Shown: in pieces, positions 35,438-49,100 of the stretch
How positions within the stretch are numbered: position 1 is the first letter of the stretch
Layout: the number at the start of each line of letters is the position of its first letter
Assembly: GCA_000611775.1 (NCBI GenBank)
Contig: KK106981.1
Span: 10,543,422 to 10,607,421, forward strand
DNA length: 64,000 nt
Reading direction: 5' to 3'
From: Umbilicaria muhlenbergii
Lineage: Eukaryota; Ascomycota; Lecanoromycetes; Umbilicariales; Umbilicariaceae
Made by a program: the position numbers and the translations under genes
The notes under the pieces: model-generated
The model's input: only the letters and a program-made list of their open reading frames with translations
Told to the model about the DNA's origin: nothing
Databases searched by the model: none

Positions 35438-38400
35438 TGTTGTAATGGAACGATTATTTAGAGGCCAAATAAATGTATTGTATCTGCCTAAATATCGCCC
35501 AAATGATATAAATGAACGTGAGGAAGAAAGCAGAAACTAGAGGCTTTCAAGCCGTTAATATACATGTTAAGGAGCTTTTCGCTAAGCCAAAACATACGTA
35601 CACACATGACGTGACTGCTTCTCTTGCTAGGAACCCCTGCCCTAAACCCCTGCCCCAATGACGTCTGCTCGGCGGCGAATCAGCGAAATTCAACACTCCC
35701 TCTTCGGCTTCGCTGCCAGCGGCTTTCAGGGGTAACTCTGAAACATAAAATGAATAAAATAACGTTTAACGAGCGTTAGATTTGGCCTCTGTAAGTGGTA
35801 GGTAAAATGGCGGCCAAAATGGCTCAACTAGAACTGAAATAAAAACATGAGTCGACAACCACGTGCTCCGAAGACCTAGGGAGTTCGTCGGAAGGGGATT
35901 TAGGTACACTCTTTAGAATGGTCGTACTGGCTAGGCTTGAAAAAGCAGTCCCGAAGAACCCTAAGCGTCGAAGAGACCAAGTAGGGAAAGTCCAGTCTGG
36001 AATTTCTCCCTCGTAAGTGGCTTCGTCAAGCAGTCGGCAGGCATATCAGCAGTAGGAATGTAGATGAGTATAATAAGGCCGTCTTCTAGGGCTTCCCTTA
36101 CATAATGGTACTGCACCTCGATATGCTTGGTCCTGGCGTGGAATTCAGGATTTTTGGCGAGCTTCATGCTCAACTGGTTGTCCCCATATAATTGGGCTGG
36201 AGAAAGGTTTAAAAACCGTGTTAACTTGGCTCCTTTAAGCCACTCCGTGATCCAGGCCGCTGTCTTGGCGGCGTTGCATAATTCAACATATTCAGCCTCA
36301 GTGATTGATGTGGCGGTGGTCTTTTGCTTTCAGCTAGACCATGATATTGCTCCCACAGCAAGGGTAAACACATATCCGTATGTGAACTTCCTGTCCGTGG
36401 CGTCTCTGGCGTAGTCTGAGTCTGAATAGCCCTTTATACTCATAGGGGTAGCCCCTGAAAATGTAATTTTCAGGTCTTTCGTGCCTTGCAGGTAACGAAA
36501 CACACGCTGCAAGCCTGCTCAATTTCAGACAGACGGGGCGTGGCAAAATTGGCTGAATTTGCCCACAGCAAAGGCCAAGTCCGGGCGGGTGGCAGTCATG
36601 GCGTACATCAGGCTTCTGACCGCCTTTTGATATTCCAATTGGTCCGCCATTGGCTCGTCATCTAGGGCTGGTTTTATGTATTCATAGCCGTCTATTGGTG
36701 TAGAAACGGCCTTTGAATGATTCATAGAGAACTCCTTAAGAACCTTGCTAACATAAGCATATTGATCGATCGTAAGGGTTTGATTTTTTTGATTTCAGCG
36801 TATTTGAATTCTGAGGCAGACATTTGACTTGCCCAAATCCTTCATATTGTACGCCTTTTGAAGCTCCGTTTTAACTTCCGTAATTGCTTTCATTTCCTTC
36901 AAGAAAATGAGCAAATTGTTGACATAGAGGGCAATAATTACCCCTGAATTCTCATTTAGAAAAACGGAATTGTCTCTGGACAGTCTGACAAACCCTAGGT
37001 CATGTAGGGTGGCTCAGAAGGTGTTGTTCCAAACTCATCCAGACTGCTTTAGGCCATATAACCCCTTGATTAAGTGGCAGGCCATTTTCTTAGACCCCTT
37101 GTATGACAACCCCTCTGGGAGTTCCATATATATTTCCTCTTCGAGCTCACCGGCGAGGTATGCGCTAATGACGTTCATTTGGTGTATATGCATGTCTTCA
37201 TACGCTGCAATAGCCAGAAGCATGCGTAGTGAGTTGAAACATAAAGTTGAAGCAAAGGTTTCTTCATAGTAAATCTCATATTGTTGGGAAAATCCTCTGG
37301 TGACTAGCCTGGCTTTGAAGCGCTTGATAAGGCCACTGAAAGTGTATTTAACCTTGAATACTCATTTAGAAGTGATTGGTTGACGCCCTTTAAGCAGTTC
37401 AATCAATTCTCATGTCCTGTTTGCTGTCAAAGAATTTAACTCTTCTTCTATGACTTGTAATCATTGGCGCTGGTAGGTAAGGCTCCGGACAGCCTCCTTG
37501 TATGTAAAAGGCTCATGTATATGCTCCTGCACTGTCATATTAGCATAGTGAGGGTTTGGTTTTGTTATTCAGCCAGATTGAGTAGTGTATGGCACTGAGG
37601 CCTGCTGCTGCGGCGGCCCCAAATTCTGCTCTGGAATTTCAGTGGCTGGTTCAGGGGTCAAGTGTATGGTTTCAGAGGCTTCTTCAGAGTCAGAAGAACC
37701 TTCCTCATTATCCTCAGCTTGTTCCAGTTGCATATCATTGTCATTCAAATTTTCTTCAAAATTTTCAGTTTGATTTTCAGGCCCCTGAGTCGACGTCAGA
37801 GGCTCTGATAAATCCATCACTGCTTCAGGGCCTTCAGAGCTTGAAGACATTGCTCCCTCACTTTCAGTGCGCCTCTGAGCAAGTTCCTGTGGCGTTAAAA
37901 CCACTGAGTAATCATCATCATCTGTATATGGGTTCATGAAGTCCTCATTTGCTTTGAAATGTTCTGAATTTTCCAGTAGGCTTCCACCTTTCTCTCCCTC
38001 AAGGAACAAAATGTGCGTATGTATTTCCACCTGCTTTTTCACTTGGTTCCAGACCTGAAATTGCTGGTTGCTCTTACAATAACCCACGAAAACCCCTTTA
38101 TAAGACGTGTTTTTGAGTTTCGCCTGTTTTTCCTTCAGTATATGGCAATGAACAACACACCCGAATGGGCGTAGGTGTTCAACGGAGGGTTTAAACCCTT
38201 TATATAATTTGTATGAAGTCCTTCCTCCATGGTCATCTCCTAAAGGAAGGTGATTCTTTAGGTAGCAGGTGATTTTGATGACTTCACCTCAAAATTTAGT
38301 TGACAATTGAGCGTCATAAAGCATGCATCTAGTTGCTTCCGTAATCATACAATTTAAGTGTTCAGAGACGCCGTTCTGCTCAGGTGTGTAGGTGATGATA

Positions 38401-41022
38401 AATTCAAATTTCACCCCCTCTGACCCTCATATGCTTGTCAATTTCATATATTCTCCGCCATTGTCAGCCTGTACAATCTTCAATTTCTCGCTGGTTTCTT
38501 TCTCAGCTTTCGTCTTTCAAGTCTCAAATATTTCATAGATATCCGTCTTCTTTGCCATTAAGAAAATATCAGAATATCAGGCAAATTCATCTGTAAAGGT
38601 AACAAAATACTGGTTTTCACCTAGAGTATTGACATGGTAGGCTCCTCAAATGTCTGAATAAACTCATTGCAGGTGTTTTGTAATCATTGGCTTTGACTCC
38701 TTGGCCTGTACTCATATCATCTTGTTATGCAAGCATGTTGAGCAGGCTTTCTCCGCCTCATTAAGGCGTAATTCACGGGTTATACCCTCCACACACGGCT
38801 TGAGGCGTTGCATACAGCTTGCCTCAGCATGACCAAACCTCTGATGTCACTTCCAGTAGTCAGATTGGGCCTGTGTGGAAAAATTGAAATTTTCAGAGGT
38901 TTCAAGGGTAATGTGCCCTAAACCTGTTTTTGAATAAGGGGTGACGGAACTGGCAACCATGCTGCCTGATACTGCTCTCACTAACTTCAGAGTGAGCCCT
39001 GATGTAGGTGATCCTCCCCCTGCTGTTGCTGAGGCTGCCAGGCTGCTCATCAATTTTTGGTAGGCTTGAACCTTAAAGGTCACTTTTGCGCTCGTTGACT
39101 TGACAACATAGACTGAACCGTGTTGGTTTGCTGTGACCATGACGCTTTCATTATGCTTAAAAACAACATTTTTAAGCTCAAATTCAACTGTTATTCCGTG
39201 CTTGCTTGCTGCCTCAATCGACAGCAAATTTCCATCCAATTCAGGGACATAGAGGACGTCATTTAGGGTGAGTTTTCTTCCTTCAAAATCAACTTCCACC
39301 TTGCCCATACCAGCTGCTTTTATCAAGTGCCCATTGACTAAGCAGACTTCCGTGTAATAGTTCTGAATTTCAACAAAAATTGCTTGATTCAGAGTCATGT
39401 GGTGGCTCACTCTGGAGTTCACAATCCAGCAGTTGAGGGTTAGTTCTAGGTTGACTAGGGCTTTCATAATCACTGCCTTTCATGCTCACTCATTTGAGTT
39501 GAACTCATTGTCCTGACTAGTCAGATCTTTCAAATTTTTCAAATCTTCCACCGGCCCCGGATTTTTGTTGGCTTGCCGTGCATTTGCCTTGAACTTTGAT
39601 GGTGATTTAACTCTGTTAGAAGGTAGTTCTTCCCCGTCTTTCATCTTCAAAGCATAGCAATCAGAGGTGAAATGCCCCCTTTTCTGGCACTGAAAACATG
39701 TTTTTTCTGTCTTGCTGTCTTTGCCTTTGCTTCCTGCTTGGGCTGCGTTTGCAGTGGCATTATTAGTTGATTTATTATTCAACGCTTCTTCCATTTCTCG
39801 CTCCTTCAATTGACGTAGAACAGTCTTGATTTCAGGGTCCATGATTTCATTGTTTATTTGAAATACAACTGAGCCGTAAGGCTCCTCCTTTAAAGAGTCA
39901 AGGAACACTTCCTGAACCATGTCATCATTGATGAGCGCCTTTGGTTTAAGCACTGTAATCTCCGCCTGAATTTTCTTCAAAGTGTGATAAGCCTGCTCCA
40001 CCGTCTCCTTCAGTCCTTGCTTGTAATTGATGAATGCTCTAAGCTGTGACTGATAATACAACTTGCCCTTAGGCTTCTTGATGTTCTCAAGGCAGTCTCA
40101 AAGCTCCTTTGCTGTCTTCAGTTTGTAGAACGTTCCATCCTCCTGGGAGCAAAATGATAATATGTCATTTCAGGCCTTCCTATCAGTCCTTCTTCACTTC
40201 TTATACTCCTCAATGAGAGGCTTTAATGTCTTCTCATTCAAACCCTTCTTCCCCTCTGATGCAGCGTCAGTCCCGTCTATGACGTCTCAGTAGCCTCATG
40301 CTTTCAAATAACCCCTTGTTCTCCCTGCCCATTGAGTGTAGTTCATCTCATTGAGTTTGACTAGGCCTGAGGCCTTCAGAGACTCATATTCCATGCTCTT
40401 TTAGGGCCGTGTGACTGCCTTCTGCGTACGCGGCAGCGTGGATAACGACTCAGGGGTGTGGGTATTTATTTGAAGTTCTATTGATCAAGCCTTCATATAT
40501 ATATAGACGTTTCTATTCATTTGATTTTCAAAGTGGAATTCGTACGAAGAATTGGCGTCTTTTTTGGTCAGTTTTTTGACTTTATAACTGGCCGATATCG
40601 AAGGTTTATATTGAAGCAAACTTTGGTTGCTCAACTTGCTCGACGGCGGCGGGGGTGGCGACGGCGGGGTTGACGGCGGCGGGGGTTAGGGCAGTGAGGG
40701 TTAGGGTGGAGGCGGTAGGCAACAGCAACAGGCGGTAGTTTAGACACTGACCGGGCTCATAACCTGTTGTAATGGAACGATTATTTAGAGGCCAAATAAA
40801 TGTATTGTATCTGCCTAAATATCGCCCAAATGATATAAATGAACGTGAGGAAGAAAGCAGAAACTAAAGGCTTTAAAGCAGTTAATATACATGTTAAGGA
40901 GCTTTTCGCTAAGCCAAAACATACGTACACCCATGACGTGACTGCTTCTCTTGCTAGGAACCCCTGCCCTAAACCCCTGCCCCAATGACGTCTGCTCGGC
41001 GGCGAATCGGCGAAATTCAACA
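35438..41022 (-). mobile_element. Ty1/Copia LTR retrotransposon fossil, 5,585 bp
   Basis: LTRs of 258 bp (35,438-35,695 and 40,765-41,022) begin TGTTGTAATGG, end TTCAACA, and differ at about 5 positions (about 2%). The target duplication is GCTTG (35,433-35,437 and 41,023-41,027). On the minus strand the order is gag (from about 40,395) with zinc knuckle CFQCQKRGHFTSDC (near 39,700), protease (WIVNSRVSHHMT, near 39,410), integrase (about 38,300-38,800), reverse transcriptase (about 36,500-37,300) and RNase H ending near 35,961. Integrase before reverse transcriptase marks Copia. The purine tract GAAGAGGGAG abuts the 3' LTR. Much younger and less mutated than the Gypsy copies, but broken in many places. 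Confidence 0.93.
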
Positions 41023-41027
41023 GCTTG

Positions 41028-41342
41028 TACAGCGGCGGTGGACCGACTACGACAACAGCGATACACCACTGGATTCCTGGTGCTTTCAGACACGCCCGCT
41101 GTCAGGCAGGCTCTGCAAGGGTCGAAGATGCTCCGAATCTTTGCTAGCTGTAATGTGGAGGCTGACGGGGTTATCACATTGAAGGATTGTGATTATCAGC
41201 TGCAGTGGCTTGAGCTTCGCTCAATGAATGTGAGGAGCATATAGAGGAAAGAATTGCAGTATATGCTTGATCGTTAATACACGAGTGGAGCTTGATTCTC
41301 AGTAGCTATCAATCTAAATACGGTCGTGATATTTTCTTCTCA
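41028..41342. other. Host flank right of Copia, possible gene scrap
   Basis: The plus frame to a stop at about 41,244 (MLRIFASCNVEADGVITLKD) is weakly conserved with 16,770-16,905. No domain is recognised. Confidence 0.35.
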
Positions 41343-42301
41343 CTAACCGCGGAACGCATCGTACTGAAGCCTCATGATAGCCTTCACGTTCGGAGGAATA
41401 TGCCGCCAGGGAGGAACCACATCGTTCACCACAAAACCGCTTCCTACAGCCTCCTGCATCCCAAGCAGCAAGTACCCCGACCAATTCTTCTTCTCCGCAT
41501 CTGCCCCATAGGTCACGAAATCCCACTTCCCAATTACAAAAAAGGCCTCGCGTTGACGGGATGTGGCCACGTTCGCCCGAGACCGTTGGTTCATGAACCC
41601 CATGCTGTATTGGGTTCGGATGCAGCAGAGAATCACAATTTCAGCCTCGGCGCCCCGAGAAGAGTCAATGGTCTTGACGGCCTCTTCCACCCTTACACCA
41701 GCCCAATTGCGGAGAGTCGCGAGCTCTCGGAGGTCCTCAATCATGCGCCGGGAACCCGTCAATACCAGGATGTGACGGTGCTGAATTCCTTGGATCTGAA
41801 GGAGACGCGAAACCAGATTGCTGCACGCCAGGGCCTCAGCTGCGTTGGTGCTACTGCCGCCTGTTCCCGCCACGGACACGCCTCTGACGTTGAGGAAATG
41901 GGCCCAATGTGACAGCACGATTTTCCGAGTGCCTGTAGTAGGAACCTCAATTGGGAATGAGGCTATAAGCCCTTGGAGGAATGAGCGCAGCCGGAGGTCT
42001 GGAAGAAGGAAGTCACCCTACCGTTGTAGATGGATAGAGAGGTATGCTGATATAGCTGCGAATGAGCCCTATATTGAACATTGAGGAGCGTAGTGATGGA
42101 CTTGTCGGTGTTCCTCTGCACGACCGTTTGCTGCCATACTTCCTTGCTGAGCTCAGAAAAGACTGTTGGGCCCAATTGAAGGTGGTCGCCAGCTTGTACT
42201 TCGGTTTCCAGACAGGGAGGTCCCCCGATATATTTTGGCAGCGGAGATAGAACCCATTCGCGCTCTTTCTTCTTCGAACTAATAATATGCTTTATGGTCA
42301 T
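41343..42301 (-). pseudogene. UPF1/DNA2-type superfamily 1 helicase, C-terminal half, broken
   Basis: The minus strand encodes the second RecA-like half of an SF1 helicase: AGDHLQLGPTV (motif III), LLNVQYRAHSQLYQ (motif IV region, QYR), then TIDSSRGAEAEIVILCCIRT (motif V) and RANVATSRQREAFFVIGKWD (motif VI). The tail ends at 41,343. The frame changes once near 42,015-42,035. Walker A and B motifs are absent because the gene is cut off where the AT-rich block begins. Proteins of this kind unwind RNA or DNA in decay, surveillance or silencing. Remnants of a relative lie at 16,215-16,905. Confidence 0.8.
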
Positions 42302-42942
42302 GTTTACTACTGAAGGGCTCCATGATCATTCTGCATTATAAAAAAAGTCACAGTTCCCAGTTAGGATTTCAACATAGTTCAAAAGCAAAGTAAGTGATGA
42401 ATGCAAGTTCGCGTAGTGGAGGGGCTCCTCTACTAACATTCTAATTGTGTTTCTCAACAACATAATTTTTATTAATGATTTGTAGTCGAGGATCCCCCAG
42501 ATCACTTTACTTTAATGAGAAGTAACACGCCCCCACAAAGAGTTCTATCAATAATTCAATGATGAAAATGATATATGCAAACTTATGTAGTCAAGGGTAA
42601 CCCTTGCTGAACATTATCACTTACCACGCTTATATGATATGCGGGTGATGTTTCTCAGTGAAATACTTTTCTATCTTGATTTGCTGCTGAGGATCCTCAG
42701 GATTGTTTTTCTTCAAAGGATAATTATCATCTACTGTGATGACTTTTAGGAGCTGTCTCTCTGAACTATATAATAATGAAAGTGATGTATGCAAAATTAT
42801 ATAGTTGAGGAGTCCTCCTACTAAATAATGTCACTTGTTATGATTATAGAATATTCAGATGATGTTTCTCAATAATATTCCTTTTGTTATTGAATCTCTG
42901 CTGAGAATCCCCTAGATTGTTTTAGTTGAAAGAATAGATAAT
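42302..42942. repeat. Three diverged ~200-bp tandem repeats
   Basis: Units starting near 42,385, 42,566 and 42,777 share the order GTGATG-ATGCAA, a GAGG/CCT-rich segment, GATGTTTCTCA, a CTGAGGATCC-like segment and GATTGTTTT. They are diverged and AT-rich and show no coding signal. They mark the left edge of the second AT-rich block. Confidence 0.6.
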
Positions 42943-43190
42943 CAGTAAATGCTTAAAATGACCCCCCTCAACTTGTAAATTCCTGAAATAACCCTTAAAA
43001 CTTCATAATTCCTTGTTTGACCCCTTACAAATATTAAAGTATATGTAAGAGGCTGGTCTACGACGGATGTCATATAGGTGTTGAACGGGGTGTCGTAGGC
43101 AATATAGTCATGATAGGGTCAATGCAATGATTATATGTCTTCTATTAGGTGGCAAAACTGATCACTGAGGAAGCAGGTTTCTGAACCTCT

Positions 43191-46100
43191 GTGAGCATTC
43201 AGTGTACAGAACTCACCAGGTGCTAGTTCAGAATAAGAAAAGTTATGCTTAACAACAGCATGACCTTGTGAAGGTAACTTTCACTAGTGAATCAACCTCA
43301 TGAGGGAGCTCAGCCAATAGACATCACTCTCAGCACTTCATGAAAGTGGATAAAGGAGTTAAAATCATTGATGACATCTAAAAAAGATGTGATTCAGCAA
43401 TGAACACCTCATGAAGACAGCTTCACTGAGGTGACTGCTTCATGAGACCTTCCTCAGGCAGGCTAGCTTCAGAAGGGATATATTATGAGGTCAGAGCATG
43501 TCTCACTTTCTTTTTTAATAATAATTCTCTACCTACTAGCAATATCATACTATTGTGAATCATCAACTATAAGCTTAAGCCACTATTGTCACATAGCTTC
43601 ATAATTCCTTAGTTAAGATATTACCTCATGATAGTACACTTACAGTTTTATTGCTTCAATTCATTGTAAGGATGCTGTCTGACAAGAATGACTGAAAACT
43701 CATGAGCTCCTCAATCAGCCTCTGCAATGATTTCACAAACTGCTTCAGAAACTTCACAAGCAACAGTTAATGATGATTCTATCATCTCTGACTCTCAGTC
43801 ATGACACGTCACTCCTACATTCTCTGAGGAGTTCATCATGATGAATATCAAAATTCAACTTGCGAAGATTCAACTCATGAGTGAGAAGGAACATACTAAG
43901 CAGATTAAGCTTAAGACTCACAGACAATTTACATCAGATTTATCTTCAACTTTAAAACACGCCTGCTATGAAAAGTGAGTCAAAGATGAAGACCTCTACT
44001 GTATGAAGGACTACCCTCACTTTCAGTAATATGTACATCAAATTAAGCACCTTCCTGTGAAGCTTCACCTTGAAGAGTCAGATCACTATCTGAACTACAA
44101 GATTACAGAGTGATGAGTCACATATTGTGAAGAAAAGAGCTTGAAAGATACCTGAGAAAGTCAGAAGAACTTTTTAAAGTCTTTTTTAAAAGATCATGAT
44201 AATCAGGTGTATAACACATGAATGAATTAAATGAATTGCCACAAGCTGAGCAGTGAATCTGATGATGAGTACCTTCACAGGTCAGATGAACTTCTAGCAT
44301 AAATAAAAAATAAGGTGAAGGATTATCATTAAATTCAGCTAATGATCTTCTTCAAGGGCTTGAATCATGTCATGAAGCAGAAGATTCATGAACACTCTGT
44401 GTTTTCAAACTCTCATGAAGATTTGGTTACACTCATGAAGAAACTTCATCCCAGCATCAGGACTGAAACTCATTCATGAGTAATAATCATGAACAATGAC
44501 TTCAGCAGAAGCACCTCTGTGAACATCATGAAGTGAAAGAATCACAAATCTACAACATTCATCATCACTACATCACACAATTCAGAACCCTCATGAGGAG
44601 CATTCTTTAACAGAGACTGCAATTACTGTGATAAGTGTGAACATAAAGAATTGAACTGTCTTAAGAAGAAGTCAGACAACCCTGTGAGCAGGACTCTGTC
44701 AACTGATTCAGTTAACAGCAGTAATCATGTCATGACAGCCTCTGAGGCTATCATGAAGATCACTGTGAAGTCAAGATCAGAGAAGAGTGCATCTTTTAAG
44801 ACAGAGACATGATTATGACTCACAGTACATCTTGCAGAGAGATCACTTTCAACTGTTCTTGACAGTGCTAATGACCTCAATCTTCTTTGCAAGGATATTG
44901 TGAAGGGCTTATCTTCAATCTTTAAGATGTTATCACTTCATCATGCTGAAGAAGATACCGTGCGGACTTATTCTGTTTATCATGAAGTGATAAAGGTTCA
45001 GGACTCTTTCAGAGTTTAAAAATAAACTTATGAACCTTTTACCTCTGCTGACTTAAAGATGCCAGTAATCTTAGAATTATCATGATTATGATGAAATAAT
45101 CTGAAGGTTGACTTCATCAATCTTACAGTACAGTGAAGGTCAGATGCAGAGAACTCTTTAACAACTTCACTGCTGAAAGAGATCATCATAAAAGGCCTCA
45201 TGAGAAAACTCAGAGACCTTAAGATGAACTACATGATGCAGAGATTGCAGGTGATAAATCTTAATGAATTAAAGAACTTCATGAACCTGATTCTTAAAGC
45301 TTACAAGAGCCTCATGAAGATTTTTTCAGAAACTCAGGTGAAAACTCTGCCTTTTCATTACAAAGAAGATCACTCAATTGACCTGCTGAAGAAGACAACA
45401 TCATCTTTTAACTTTATGTACAATCTTTTCATGAAGGAGTTGACTGTACTATGAAAGTATTTGAATATTAACCTCATGAACAGGTTTATTCAGCTGTCAT
45501 GATCTTTCATGAGAGCATCAGTGCTCTTTGCATTTAAGAATGATGAAGGCTTGCAGCTCTGCATGAACTATCAAGAGTTAAATGCTATTACTTAAAAGAA
45601 CTGATACTCTTTATCACTGATTAATGAGATCATGAACTGTGTCTGTGATGCTCAGATCTTTATGAAGATTGATGTTAAAAATGCTTACTATCACATCTGC
45701 ATACATGAGGGTGATGAGTGAAAGACAGCCTTTCATACTAGGTACAAGCTGTATGAATACTTGATTATGCTTTTTGAGCTTATTAATGCTCCTGTGAGTT
45801 TTCAGTCTTATATTCATGAAGTCCTTCATGAACATTTAGACATCTTCATGATTGTATTTCTGAATGATATACTGATTTACTCAACAGAAGAGAGTCAGCA
45901 TGAACAGCATGTTCAGATTATCTTGAAAGCTCTGCTCATGACAGAGTTGTTCACAAAGCTTTTTAAATGCCTGTTTAATGTGAAGCGTGTGCCCTTTTTG
46001 AGATACATTATCACAGATACGGGGGTTGAAATGAAGACAGATCACATATTCATCATTGTCAACTAATTAAAATCAGAAAGTGTGCATGAAGTGTAAACAT

Positions 46101-49100
46101 TTCTGAGCTTCATGAACTTTTATCAGAGGTTCATACAGGGCTTCTCATGTATTGCTGCACCTCTCATGAAGACCACTAAAGGGTTTAATGCAAAATCAAA
46201 TAAGAAGTTGATCTCATGAAGGGCAGACTTCCTGTCTCTGAAGGCACAGACTGCTTTTAAAGTTCTTGTGCAGACTTTCACTACTGCTCTGTTCCTGCAG
46301 CATTTCAACATCACATTATCAATACAACTTGAAATGAATGCTTCAGGATATGTGATCTCAGGTATTTTCTCACAAAAACACCCTGATGAGTGAAGAGTTA
46401 CAGCCTATTTCTCATGAAAGATGATACTCATGAAATGAAAGTATGAAACTCATGATGAAGAACTGCTCATGATAGTTGAGAGTTTTCATCATTGGCGGCA
46501 CTATTTAGAAGGATTCACTCATTCAGTTGAGGTGCTATCAGATCATTTGAGCTTGTGAAGTTTTATGACTACTCATAAGCTCTCATGAAGACAGGTTCAA
46601 TGAGCATTGACTTTATCAACTTATGATTTTGTTATCACTTACTGAAAGGGAAATCTGAATTCTGCTGACAGCCCTTCACAGAGACCTGATCATCAATGTG
46701 AAGCAGAACAAGAGGATCAGACTGAGAATGTCTTAATGTTGCAACAGATGCTGTTTCTGACAGTAACTTTGATTTCAGTTGAATTTAAAGATGACTTATT
46801 GACTCAGGAGGTACACCTTCATGAGGTATTAATTGCAGGCACAATAAGTTCTCAGCAGTGAAATCAACAGAAACAGGCCTCTGAGGCTGTTTTAAATGAA
46901 AAACTTTATGAGGAAGTCAGCATCTCTCTCATTGAAATGTTATCTGAGTTCTTGCAGATTGATCCCCTCATGAAGCATATGCTGAAACAGATCACTGCTC
47001 ATGAAGTTAATTCAAGAATGTCAGGTTCTCACTCACTCTGATCATGAAGAGATGACCTTCTATACTTTAACTCAGTGCTTTATATACCTTATGTGGAGTC
47101 ATTATGACTTGAGATTATTAAGAAGCATCATGATGAGTCACTTGCAGATCACCTCATGACAGAGAAAATCTTTACTTTAATACATGCAAAGTACTACTGG
47201 CTGAACATGTGAAAGCAAATTCAGGAATACTGCAATTCTTGTCTTGTCTGTCAAGGAGTTAAAGTCATTCATGAAAGGCAACTTGAATTATTACAGCTCA
47301 TACCTATCCTGAAGGAACCCTGAGAGATACTCACTTTAAACTTCATAACTGACCTTTCAGAGAGCCATGCTTATGAGGATGTGTATGATGTCATACTGAT
47401 GATGATGTGTAAATTCTCAAAGATGACACATTATATTTCAGCCAGAAAGGACTGAACTGCTGATCAACTCATGAAGACCTTTGTGAGAGAGATTGTTAAG
47501 CTGCATGAAGTCACTCAAGCTTTAATTTCAGATCATGAATCTGTTTTTACCTCATGACTCTGAGTCAACTTGATGTTCATGTTGAAGATTGACCGCTGAT
47601 TGAGCACTGCCTTTCATTCATAAACTGATGAGCAGACTGAACAGCAGAATAACATGCTGAAACAGTACCTGCAGAGTTATGTTAATTATCAACAGGACAA
47701 TTGAGCCTCACTTTTAATATTAACTGAGTTCATGTACAATGTGAGCTTACACTCTTCTACTGAAAAGGCATCATTTGAGGTTGTCTATGATTTCATATCT
47801 AGATCAGATATGCTCACTGCAGAGGAACTCATGAAGTACTCTGCAGTTAAAGGAACTATCATTGAAGCTGAGCAGCTTGTGAAGCATCTTCATAAGACTC
47901 AGATAAAAGTCTGCAGAGCTTTTATGAAGTCTCAAGAGTATCAAGTTAAGCACTACAATCAGTCTCACCTTGATGTGATCTATAAAGTCAGACAGTTAGT
48001 CTGATTAAAGGTCAAGAACATAACCCTGAAGTGACTCTCATGAAAGTTGAATTGACAGCATTATGAACCCTTTCAGATTGTAAAGAAGATTGAGAACATT
48101 GCTTATCAGCTGAAACTACTGAAGAAACTTCACATTCATGATGTGTTTCATGTTAACCTGCTTCATGATCATAAACTGCAGGCAGGTGAGGATACATCAG
48201 AGCTTAAATCACTTCACTTCATGAAGAACTCAGCTGAAAGGGAGTGAGAGATTGAGATTATAACAACCTCATGAATTGTGATCAGCCCTGAGGATAAACC
48301 TGTTCTACAATATCACATTGTGTGAAAGGAATTCTCAGAGATTACTTAAGAGTCTGCAGATAACACCTGCAACTTCAAGAAATTAATTAAGAAGTTTCAT
48401 GAGGACTTCTCTGAGGCTCTGTGAGTCATAATCAATGCTGATACATGTTCATGAGGAAACTGAGCAAAGGGCTAAGATCTCTTCTGCTCATCAGAGCATT
48501 AAGCTATCAGAGGACTGAAAATGAAATCACTTCATGAAGTCTGAAGGCTCACAAAGAAATGAGTCATGCTGACTTCAGCCTGTCAAGGCTTATTAGTTCT
48601 TAACATCATGAAGAGGTTCAACTCAGAGCTAGAGTCCTGTGAGGAATAAACTCTCACAGGAGCTGATATTTACCTCTGAAAGAGCTTGAACATCTCAATC
48701 ATCATCAGTTTGTCACAGCAGTATTTTTCTTCAGTGAAGCTCATGAGTCTTCACCTTCACAGAGGTGTCAAGTCTAAGCAGCAGTCACAGCAGCTTTATG
48801 AGTCTTGCTCACTCAGCATTTCTTTCACTTACACGCCTTGCGCGCCTCCTTGTGACCATCAGGGTCAGGGTTGACCGGGGATGAAGACAGAGATGAAGGT
48901 GAACTCAGTTCTCATGAGGGAGATGATGAGACTGAGGGTGATGAAGATGAAGCTGTGAACAGTTAGCAAAAGCGCTTCATGAAAACATATCATAAAGTCA
49001 TACAAGGGAAGATGCAGATCTTGCTGATGTGCTGATGACACTCTGTGCACTTGATGACGTGAGGGGAGAGGAAATAATCCTTAAAATGATTGAGGCTGTG

